Below are positions 43,522 to 51,575 of a DNA stretch of 64,000 nt, piece by piece (the first letter of the stretch is position 1; each line of letters opens with the position of its first letter). The DNA lies in the NCBI GenBank assembly GCA_963710975.1, contig CAVQCG010000004.1, forward strand, positions 186,001 through 250,000, written 5' to 3'. The notes under the pieces were generated by a model, which worked only from the letters and a program-made list of their open reading frames with translations, was not told the DNA's origin and ran no database searches. The stretch comes from JBBQXH01 sp963710975. GTDB lineage: Bacteria > Actinomycetota > Thermoleophilia > Gaiellales > Gaiellaceae. A program made the position numbers and the translations under genes.

Positions 43522-44259
43522 GTGATCATCGACGCCCACATGCACGTCGACGACATCCCGGCGCTCGGGTGGAAGATGGAGGCCGAGCTGTGCGTTGCCC
43601 GGCTCGACGAGGCCGGGATCGAGCGGGGCGTCGTCATGACGATCGTCGACGCGCCCGAGGTCAACCCGGACGCGATCGAGCTCGTGGCCCGCGCCTGTGC
43701 GGAATATCCGGACAGGCTCTGGGCGTTCGCCCGTATCCACCCCTGGTACGGCGAGACATCGTCGGCGCTGCTCGAGCACGCCTTCGATCTGGGATTCAAA
43801 GGTCTCAAGCTCCATCCGGTGTCGACGATCGCGCACCCCAGCGGGGAGGACACCCTGCGGCTCATCCGTCAGGCGGTCGCGCATGCGGCCCCGACGCTCT
43901 TCCACTGCGGCGACGAGCCGCTGACGACGCCGCTGGCCGTCGCGGAGGCCGGTATCGCCGTTCCCGAGGCGACGATCATCCTCGGGCACATGGGCGGGTA
44001 CTTCCACGTGGACGAGGCGATCGAGGTCGCGGAACGTGTCCCGAACCTGGTGCTCGAGACGTCGGCGATGCCCTACCCGGCGAAGATCAGGGAGGCGGTC
44101 GAGCGTCTCGGTCCCGAGCGGGTCATCTACGGCAGCGACGGGCCGGTCTGCTCGCCGCGGCTCGAGGTCGAGAAGGTGCGGCTCGCGGGTCTCGCTCCGG
44201 ATGCCGAGCGCCTCGTCCTGGGCGGAAACGCCCTCCGGATCCTCGACGCCGTCCGATGA
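43522..44259 (+). CDS. Amidohydrolase family 2 metal-dependent hydrolase
   Basis: 245-residue TIM-barrel protein with an apparently complete active site: HxH in DAHMHVDD, Lys/His in GLKLHPVS, His in TLFHCGDEP, His in ILGHMGGYF and the catalytic Asp in YGSDGP. The family includes decarboxylases and hydrolases of small acids and lactones. It overlaps its paralogue downstream by four bases (ATGA). Confidence 0.83.
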   Translation: MIIDAHMHVDDIPALGWKMEAELCVARLDEAGIERGVVMTIVDAPEVNPDAIELVARACAEYPDRLWAFARIHPWYGETSSALLEHAFDLGFKGLKLHPVSTIAHPSGEDTLRLIRQAVAHAAPTLFHCGDEPLTTPLAVAEAGIAVPEATIILGHMGGYFHVDEAIEVAERVPNLVLETSAMPYPAKIREAVERLGPERVIYGSDGPVCSPRLEVEKVRLAGLAPDAERLVLGGNALRILDAVR

Positions 44260-44999
44260 TCGTCGACTCTCTCACCTATCTCGGCGAGTCGATCTTCGGC
44301 CAGTCCGTGTCGGCTGCCGATCTCCTGGCTGTGTTGGACGAGGTCGGGGTGGATCGAGCGGTCGCGGTGCCGATGAAGCCTCCCGGCTACCACCTCGGGC
44401 CCGCGAACGAGGCCGTCGCCGAGGCCGTGCGCGCGCAGCCGGATCGGCTGACCGGGCTCGCGAGGGTCGATCCGAACCTCGGGCAGGACGCGTGCGCCGA
44501 GCTCGAGCGGGCGCTCACCGACCTCGGGTTGCGCGGGCTCTTCCTGCATCCGTGGGAGGAGACCTTCCGCGTCAGCGCTGCATTCGTCGACCCGGTCGTC
44601 GAGGTCGCACGTCGCCACGACGTACCGGTGATGATCGCGGCGGGGTACCCCTGGTTGTCGGAAGGCCTCCAGGTCGGCGATCTCGCGCGGCGCTTCCCCG
44701 ACGTCAGGTTCGTCGCCACGAACGGCGGGCAGATCAACATCTCGGGGCTCGGCCAGACGGACGTCGAGTTGACGCTGGCAGCATGTCCCAATGTCGCAGT
44801 TCAAACGGCGGGCGTGTATCGAGAGGACTTTCTCGAGAACGTGGTCGAGCGTTTCGGGGCGGACAGGCTCCTTTTCGCGAGCGGTTATCCGCTCCTGGAC
44901 ATGCGGTTCGAGATCCTCCGCGGCCGCTGGCTGCACGTGGACGAAGCGGCTCGTGGCGCCGTCCTCGGCGGAAACGCTGCCGACCTGCTGGGGCTCTAA
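44256..44999 (+). CDS. Amidohydrolase-fold protein lacking the metal site
   Basis: 247 residues, clearly a paralogue of the preceding protein over its length (GLFLHPWEE against GLKLHPVST; RLLFASGYPLLDMR against RVIYGSDGPVCSPR). But the HxH motif is DSLTYL, the third His position is VMIAAGYPW, the fourth is VATNGGQ and the catalytic Asp is lost (ASGYP). A metal-dependent reaction is therefore unlikely; a regulatory or binding partner role for the active paralogue is one possibility. Confidence 0.75.
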   Translation: MIVDSLTYLGESIFGQSVSAADLLAVLDEVGVDRAVAVPMKPPGYHLGPANEAVAEAVRAQPDRLTGLARVDPNLGQDACAELERALTDLGLRGLFLHPWEETFRVSAAFVDPVVEVARRHDVPVMIAAGYPWLSEGLQVGDLARRFPDVRFVATNGGQINISGLGQTDVELTLAACPNVAVQTAGVYREDFLENVVERFGADRLLFASGYPLLDMRFEILRGRWLHVDEAARGAVLGGNAADLLGL

Positions 45000-45008
45000 G
45001 CTCTCTCG

Positions 45009-45404
45009 ATGCGCGTGGGTTCGCTCGCTGCCTTCGTCGTGGCCCTGCTCGTCGCCGCGTGCGGAAGCGGTGAGTCGGGAAAGGCGATCGAGCTGAGTCA
45101 GAAGGACAGCGGCACCACGCTGCAGGTCACGCAAGGGGACGAGCTCGTCATCTCACTCGAGTCGAACCCGACGACCGGCTACAGCTGGGCTGAATCCAAA
45201 TCGAGTCAGGCGAGTGACGTCCTGCAGCTCGTCTCGAAGAAGTACGAGAGCGAGTCGGACGCGATCGGCGCCGGCGGCGTCGAGACGTGGACCTACAAGG
45301 CGGTCGGGGCGGGGACCGCCAACCTCGAGCTGGACTACCTGAGGCCGTTCGAGCCGGACAAGATCGCCGGCAAGTTCACGCTGACCGTCGACGTCACGGC
45401 GTAG
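45009..45404 (+). CDS. Chagasin-like (I42) protease-inhibitor lipoprotein
   Basis: 131 residues. A signal peptide ends in the lipobox LVAAC (Cys about residue 18). The mature part has the three chagasin loops: NPTTGYSW, a Gly-rich GAGGVETW and the RPFE motif in LELDYLRPFEPD. The family inhibits papain-like cysteine proteases. It converges on the pseudokinase gene with a 21-base gap. Confidence 0.83.
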   Translation: MRVGSLAAFVVALLVAACGSGESGKAIELSQKDSGTTLQVTQGDELVISLESNPTTGYSWAESKSSQASDVLQLVSKKYESESDAIGAGGVETWTYKAVGAGTANLELDYLRPFEPDKIAGKFTLTVDVTA

Positions 45405-45425
45405 GCCGCACGCGCCCACCGCAGC

Positions 45426-47950
45426 TCACGCCGGCAAGGACACCGGGCAAGGCCACAGTTGGCTGCCCACGCGTCCATCTTTCCTGTGCGTCACGTCCAC
45501 GCGCTTCTGCTCGAGGTTCCTGGCGCGTGAAGCCTCCCCCGCAGCGGCTGCCGCCGCCACTCTGCGCACGGCGTCGGTCTGCTGGTCGAACAGCGCCAGG
45601 GCATCCGTGACCCAGGCGCGGTCGGTCCGAGGCTCCGGCCGCTGCAGCGCGCGCAGCGTTGCAAGCGCCTCGTCCGAGAAGCGAGCGGCCGCCTTGCTCC
45701 ACGCCGCGAGCTCCTCGAGCTCCCAGCCGTCCGGCCCATACGGCTGGTCGATCGCCGCCACGGCTGCCTCGAACCGGCCGTTGGCCGCCTTGCAGACGGC
45801 GCCGGCGCGGGCGACCCACTCGTCCTCCCAACCGGCCCCGTCGCCACCCACACCGAGCCGCGGGCGACGACGAGGTCGTTCGGCATTCCGCCGACGTCGA
45901 TCCTGGTTATCCGACCGGTCGCGATGTCGTAGCGCGCGACCGTACCGTCGAGCTGGTTCGCGGCCCAGACGGCGCCGGCCCCGGCCGCGATCTGGGCCGA
46001 AACCACCACGGCCGCGAGTGGGCCGGGCGCGCGCCAGACACGGATCCGGCCCTGCTCCTCGCCGGTCACGGGATCGAGGCGAACGATCACACCGCCTCCC
46101 GGGCTCGCGGCCCACACGGCACCATCCGCGACCGTGAACTCGTCCCACGAACGCTTCACCGCGGGAACGGGCACGGCTTCGTGCGTCTGCGTGTCGACGC
46201 GCACCATGCGGTGCGGCTCGTTGACGTACGCCCACAGGAATCCTTCGCCTGCCGCCGCGACCGGCCCGACGCCGTCGATTCGCGCCAGAACCCGCTCCGT
46301 CTCCGGGTCGACCTGCAGGAGACCCGAGGGAGCACTGCCCCAGAGCGAGCCCGCGGCCGCGACCGGCGAGGCGAATGCCGGGCTGTCGGCATCGAACTCG
46401 ACCTGCCTGGCGACGCTCGCCCCCGGATCGAAACGATAGACCTGCCGGGACTCGTAGCTGCTGACCCAGGCGCTTCCGCCGGCCGCAGCGAGCGTCGACG
46501 GGCCCGAACGTCCGATGATGGGGGTGGCATCGAAGATCTCGGTGACGTCGTTCGTCGCCGCGGCGACGTGAACCAGAAACGCCCTGTTCGTGGTGTCCGG
46601 GCCACTGAGCACCCAGATCGAACGGCCGTCCGTGGCCACGGGACCCGGCGGCGGGATCGCGACCCTGGCGAGGATCGCCCCGGTTGCTGCGTCGATCCGG
46701 ACGAGCCGGCCGGGGCCGAGCGAGACGATCCGCGCGAGCGAGCCGTCGCCCGCGGTCTCGGCCGCCGGCTCGGTCTTGGCCGGTTGCCCGTTACCTGTCT
46801 GCCCTCCGGCGATCACGACCTCGCCGGTAGTCCCGACGCCAGCCTCTGCGGCCTTCGTCGAGCTTGGATCGCCCGGGTCACGACCGGTGAGCCAGACTGC
46901 CCCGGCGGCGATCGCGGCCAGCAGAACGACAACGCTGATCGCCGCGATCGTCCGCCACCCTCGTGTTCCGGGCCGCGATGCTGATGGGTCGGGCTCGACG
47001 ACCGCTCCCCCGTCGGTCGCCTCGGCGGGCGCTGGCAGCGGAACGACCTCGGAGATCCTCTCGTCTCTGGAAGCGGGCACGGGCTGCTCCCGCCCATGCG
47101 ACAGCGCCGCCTGGGCGGCCGCGGCGAACTCACCGCAGGCCGAGTAGCGTTCCTCGGGCCACTTCGCCATCGCCTTTCCGATCACGCGGCCGATCCCGCG
47201 GGGTAGGCCGGGGCAGTATCGCGTCACGGACGGCGGTGGCTCGTAGCGATGAGCGTCCAGGACGGCGTCGTCCGAGTCCCGTTTGAAGGGGGGCCGGCCG
47301 GTCAGGCACTGGAAGAGAACGCAGCCGAGCGCGTAGACGTCGGTGCGAGGGCTGACCGGTTTCCCCTCGATCTGCTCGGGGGCGAGGCAGTCGACGGTGC
47401 CGAGGCGCCGGGAAGCCTCGGCCAGCGTCGCTCCGGATGGAAGCTCCTGTCTCAGGCCGAAGCCGAGGAGCGAGACATGCTGGCCCGAGGCGGCATCCGC
47501 CGCCGCGGCGACGAGCACCTCACTCGGCGTGAGACTGCCGTGCACGAGGCCCCGGCTCCACCGCGCCGCATCGAGGGCATCGGCCAGTTGAGCGACGATC
47601 GAAAGCGCACGCTCGGGGGCGAGCCGGCCCTCGTGTGCGAGCAGGCTCATGAGATCGACGGCGTCGACGTACCCCATGGCGACGTACAGGCACCCCTCTG
47701 CCTCACCGGCCTCGTAGACGGGGACGATGTTCGGATGGTCGAGCGAGGCGGCGACCTGCGACTCACGCAGGAAGCGCTCCCGGAAGCGCACGTCGGCGGT
47801 GAGCTCGGGGCTCAGGAGCCTGAGCGCGACCCGCCGGTCGACGCACACGTCCCCGGCGAGGTACACGACCCCCAGGCCGCACCGGCCGAGCAACGACTCG
47901 ATTCGATAGCCAGCGATCTCGCTGCCGATGCGGGGATCGACCTCAGTCAC
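45426..47950 (-). CDS. Membrane pseudokinase (PknB-like) with beta-propeller-like sensor, one frameshift
   Basis: About 840 residues. A Ser/Thr-kinase fold fills 1-275, but key residues are missing: VALR at 41-44 instead of VAxK, HGSLTPSE at 137-144 instead of HRDLKPxN, and GFG at 163-165 instead of DFG, while the glycine loop and APEQ are kept. One membrane helix follows (IAAISVVVLLAAIAAGAVWL), then repeated WVxxxxxxxVxRxD units of a propeller. The last ~130 residues (VCKAANGRFEAAVAAI, helical) are in another frame; the break is at about 45840, one G short in GTGGGTGGC. It follows the ABC transporter genes by 45 bases. Confidence 0.83.
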
Positions 47951-47995
47951 ATGATTCCGCTCCGCGCCTACAGAATAGTGCGGAACCGGCCGGAG

Positions 47996-48748
47996 TCAGA
48001 GCCGGCCGGCGTCGACGATCCGCTGCAGGAACTGTTGCGTCCGCTCCTCGCGGGGTGAGGCGAAGATCTGCGAAGGCGGGCCCTCCTCGAGGATCCGGCC
48101 CGCGTCGAGGAAGCAGACGCGGCTCGCGATCTCGCGCGCGAATCCCATCTCGTGGGTCGCGATGAGCATGGTCATCCCGGACTCGGCGAGGTCGCGGATC
48201 ACGCCGAGCACCTCGCCGACGAGCTCCGGGTCGAGGGCGCTCGTCACCTCGTCGAGCAGCATCACCTCCGGCTTCATCGCAAGCGCCCGGACGATCGCGA
48301 CGCGCTGCTGCTGGCCGCCGGAGAGCCTATCCGGGTACTCGCCGGCCTTGTCCGCGAGCCCGAAGCGCTCGAGCAGCGCCCGAGCCTCGCCCTCGGCGTC
48401 CGCCTTCCGCGTTCTCAGCACGCGCGTTGGCGCAAGCGTCACGTTTCGCAGCACCGTCATGTGCGGGAACAGGTTGTACGACTGGAAGACGATGCCGACT
48501 CGACGCCGTGTCGCGTTGACGTCGACACCCCGGGCGGTGATCTCGGTGCCGAGCACGACGATCCGCCCGGCATCGACCGGCTCGAGGAGATTCACGCAGC
48601 GCAGGAGGGTCGACTTGCCGGAGCCGGACGCGCCGATCAGGCAGACGACGTCGTGCTCGGCGACCGAGAGGTCGATTCCCTTCAGCACCTCGAGCTCGCC
48701 GAAGCTCTTGTGCAGCGCCTCGATGCGGATGTCTTCCTTGACGCTCAC
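47996..48748 (-). CDS. Polar amino-acid ABC transporter, ATP-binding subunit
   Basis: 250 residues of the GlnQ/HisP type: Walker A GASGSGKST, Q-loop VFQSYNLFPHMTVLRNV, signature LSGGQQQR and Walker B VMLLDEVTSALDPE, with HEMGFAREIA as the H-loop. Its start overlaps the permease stop by four bases. It energises uptake with the permease and binding protein encoded upstream. Confidence 0.94.
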   Translation of the reverse strand: MSVKEDIRIEALHKSFGELEVLKGIDLSVAEHDVVCLIGASGSGKSTLLRCVNLLEPVDAGRIVVLGTEITARGVDVNATRRRVGIVFQSYNLFPHMTVLRNVTLAPTRVLRTRKADAEGEARALLERFGLADKAGEYPDRLSGGQQQRVAIVRALAMKPEVMLLDEVTSALDPELVGEVLGVIRDLAESGMTMLIATHEMGFAREIASRVCFLDAGRILEEGPPSQIFASPREERTQQFLQRIVDAGRL

Positions 48749-49632
48749 GCGAGAGCGCCCGCCTGGCGCCGGGCCCGCTCCCGGGCCGTGAGCCAGTCGA
48801 CGAACCGGGCAAGGGGAATCGTGAACAGGATGAAGACGAGCGCGAGTGCAACGTAGGGCGTGAAGTTGAAGGTCGCTGCGACGTCGATTTGCGCTTGCCG
48901 GAACGCCTCGGTGACGCCGATGATGCCGAGGAGCGCCGTGTCTTTCTGCAACCCGATGAAGTCGTTCAGGAGCGGCGGAACCACTCGGCGGACTGCCTGC
49001 GGCACCACCACGAAGCGCAGCGAGCCGAGTCGCGTCAAGCCAAGCGAGCGGGCCGCGGCGTTCTGGCTCGGATGCACCGAGTCGATCCCTGCGCGGTACA
49101 CCTCGGCGACGTACGCCGAGTACACGAGGACGATCGCCATGACGCCCCAGAAGAACGGGCTCGTCGGTAGCCCCTGGAGCTGGAGCGCCGGGAAGCCGAA
49201 GCCGAGCAGCGCGATAACGAGAATCGTCGGGACGCCCCGGAAGAAGTCGATGTAGAGGATCGCCATCGCCCGGATCGGGAAGAAGACCGGCCCGGGCAGG
49301 CTCCGCATCACCGCCAGCAACAGGCCGAGCGCGAGGACGATCACCTCTGCGATGAGGAATGCCTCGATGTTGACGAGGAACTTCCTGGCGATCCCAGGAA
49401 GGCTCTCCTTGAAGAGCGGCCAGTCGAAGAACGCCTCCTTGACGGCATCCCAGCCGGGCGAGTTGATGACGATCACGACCAGCACGCCGACGACGACGAT
49501 CGTGCTGACCACGGCGATCAGGACGCCGCGAGCACCCTCCTGTCGCATGGAGCCGCCGAGGATCTTCGAGCGGCGATCCCCGAGTGGGCCGTCCGGCTCG
49601 AGCAGGTCGTCGGCATCCGGCGGGACGCTCAC
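48745..49632 (-). CDS. Polar amino-acid ABC transporter, permease subunit
   Basis: 295 residues. After a long hydrophilic N-terminus and one helix (VLIAVVSTIVVVGVLVVIVI) comes the HisMQ-type membrane domain with YIDFFRGVPTILVIAL, YSAYVAEVYRAGIDSV and the EAA loop AARSLGLTRLGSLRFVVVPQ. It is encoded 20 bases after the binding-protein gene. Confidence 0.92.
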   Translation of the reverse strand: MSVPPDADDLLEPDGPLGDRRSKILGGSMRQEGARGVLIAVVSTIVVVGVLVVIVINSPGWDAVKEAFFDWPLFKESLPGIARKFLVNIEAFLIAEVIVLALGLLLAVMRSLPGPVFFPIRAMAILYIDFFRGVPTILVIALLGFGFPALQLQGLPTSPFFWGVMAIVLVYSAYVAEVYRAGIDSVHPSQNAAARSLGLTRLGSLRFVVVPQAVRRVVPPLLNDFIGLQKDTALLGIIGVTEAFRQAQIDVAATFNFTPYVALALVFILFTIPLARFVDWLTARERARRQAGALA

Positions 49633-49651
49633 CGCCGTACCGCCGCCCGCG

Positions 49652-50590
49652 CTACCCGCTGATGACCGGAGCGCCGCCCTTGTTCGCGAGCCACTTCTGC
49701 GTGATCGCGTCGAGCGTGCCGTCGGCCTTGATCGCCTCGATCGCCTGGTTCACACATGTGACGAACGGGTTGCCCTTCTCGAAGCTCACCCCGAACTGCT
49801 CCGTCCCCGCACCTGCGGGGAACTGGCCCGCGATGATGCCGTTCTCCACCACGGCATCCCGCAGGTAGTACCCCGTGTAGAGATCGGTGACGATTCCGTC
49901 GACCTGGCCGTTCTCGAGTGCCTGTACCGCACCGGCCTGATCGTCGAACACCGCCGGCTCCTGATCGGGCTGGATGGTGTCGACGACGAAGTCGTAGCTC
50001 GTCGTGCCGATCGGGACGCCGAACTTCGCGTCCTTCAGGTCGGCGATCGACGTGGCGCCGTCGATCTTCGACCCCTTGACCGACACGATCGCCTGCACGT
50101 TGTCGTAGTAGCCCTCGCTGAAGTCGACGGCCTTCGCGCGCTTCTTTGTGATGGCGATCTGCTGCATGTTGAAGTCGTACTTCTTCGGGCCCGGGGCGAT
50201 CGACGCGTTGAAGCTCGTCGGGACCCACACGACCTGCTCGGGCGTGAAGCCGAGCTGCTCGGCGATCGCGTAGGCGACCGCCGACTCGAAGCCCTTTCCG
50301 CTGTACGGGTCGTTGAACTTGAACTCGTTCCCGCTCTCGCCGCCTCCGAACCACGGCGAATAGGCGGGGTTCCCCGTCCCGATCGTCAGCGTGCCGTCGT
50401 GGACGAGGTTGAGGTTCTCCTGCGCGCACTCGGACGCGGTCGTGTCGGCGGCGCCTGTGTCCGCCGGCGCCTGCGTCTCGGCGGCCGTCGTCGCAGGAGC
50501 GGTCGTCTCCGAGCTGCTGCCACCGCCACAGCCCGCGGCGAGCACGGCCAGGCCAAGGGATATGGCACACAGCAGGAGAATCTTCCTCAT
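49652..50590 (-). CDS. Polar amino-acid ABC transporter, substrate-binding lipoprotein
   Basis: 312 residues. The signal peptide RKILLLCAISLGLAVLAAGC ends in a lipobox, followed by a Thr/Ala-rich linker. The binding domain has KYDFNMQQIAITKKRAKAVD, FSEGYY and AVQALENGQVDGIVTDLYTG, as in family 3 amino-acid receptors. ATG 50590 has GGAGGGG five bases upstream; the longer reading to 50641 lacks this. Confidence 0.9.
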   Translation of the reverse strand: MRKILLLCAISLGLAVLAAGCGGGSSSETTAPATTAAETQAPADTGAADTTASECAQENLNLVHDGTLTIGTGNPAYSPWFGGGESGNEFKFNDPYSGKGFESAVAYAIAEQLGFTPEQVVWVPTSFNASIAPGPKKYDFNMQQIAITKKRAKAVDFSEGYYDNVQAIVSVKGSKIDGATSIADLKDAKFGVPIGTTSYDFVVDTIQPDQEPAVFDDQAGAVQALENGQVDGIVTDLYTGYYLRDAVVENGIIAGQFPAGAGTEQFGVSFEKGNPFVTCVNQAIEAIKADGTLDAITQKWLANKGGAPVISG

Positions 50591-50692
50591 TGCGACCCCT
50601 CCGATCGAGTGAGTGGCAGAGGATAGCCTGGCACGGGTCACGGTGTGAGCAAGAGGAGCGCGCGAAATGCCCGCGGTATCCTCGGCGGCACG

Positions 50693-51575
50693 ATGCGAGT
50701 CGCGTTCATCGGTCTCGGGACGATGGGTCGTCCGATGGCCTCACACCTCGTTGCGGCCGGCCATGAGCTCGTCGCCTGCGACGCAGACCCGTCGTCCGCC
50801 TCGGCCCTCGGCACGAGAATCGCTCCAACCCCGGCGGGCGCCGCCGCGGGCGCTGACGTGGCGATCATGTCGCTCCCCTCGCCGGCCATCGTCGAGGCAG
50901 GCTGCGCTCGGTCCGGAAGGGCTCGGCGAGGGCGCTCGGCCCGGGACAGTCGTCATCGACATGTCGACCAGCCCTCCGGCGCTGGCGCGGCGGCTCGCGG
51001 CGGTGCTGGGCGAGAAGGGCATCGAGGTTCTCGACGCGCCGGTCAGCGGCGGCCCGACCGGTGCTGAGGCGGCGACGCTTGCGATCATGGTCGGCGGGCA
51101 ACCCGAGACCGTCGAGCGCTGCCGATCGTTGCTCGAGGCGATGGGAAGCCGCGTCGAGCACGTCGGCGGTCACGGTGCGGGGCAGACCGTGAAGCTCTGC
51201 AACAACCTGATCGTCGCGTGCACGATGGCCGGCATGGCCGAGGCGTGCCGTGTCCTCGTCGAGGAGGGCGTCGACCCCGTCCAGGCCTACGAGGTCTTCA
51301 CGCGCTCGACGAGCGACTCGTCGGTCATGCGGCGACGCTTCCCCCTGCCGGGAGTGCGTCCTGAGCATCCCGCCTCACGCGACTACGAGGCGATGTTCAG
51401 GCTCGATCTGCTCGTCAAGGACATCCGGCTCGCGCTCGAGCTCGCCGAGCAGGACGGGGTCGAGGCGCCAGTCGGCCGGGCCGCGCTGCGCGCCTACGAG
51501 TCCGCCCTCGACGCGGGGCTCGCCGGTCTCGACTATTCGGCGGTCGTGAAGGCTGTCCGGCGCTCCGACTCGTAG
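50693..51575 (+). CDS. 3-hydroxyisobutyrate dehydrogenase-family oxidoreductase, one frameshift
   Basis: Beta-hydroxyacid dehydrogenase of about 293 residues: FIGLGTMGRPMASHLVAAGH (NAD fold), GTVVIDMSTSPP, DAPVSGGPTGAEAATLAIMV (substrate site) and GHGAGQTVKLCNN with the catalytic Lys. The frame shifts near 50900; removing one G from GCAGGCTG reads VEAALGPEGL and joins the parts. TATCCT (50677-50682) ten bases before the ATG could be a -10 box. Its stop overlaps the MFS start. Confidence 0.87.
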
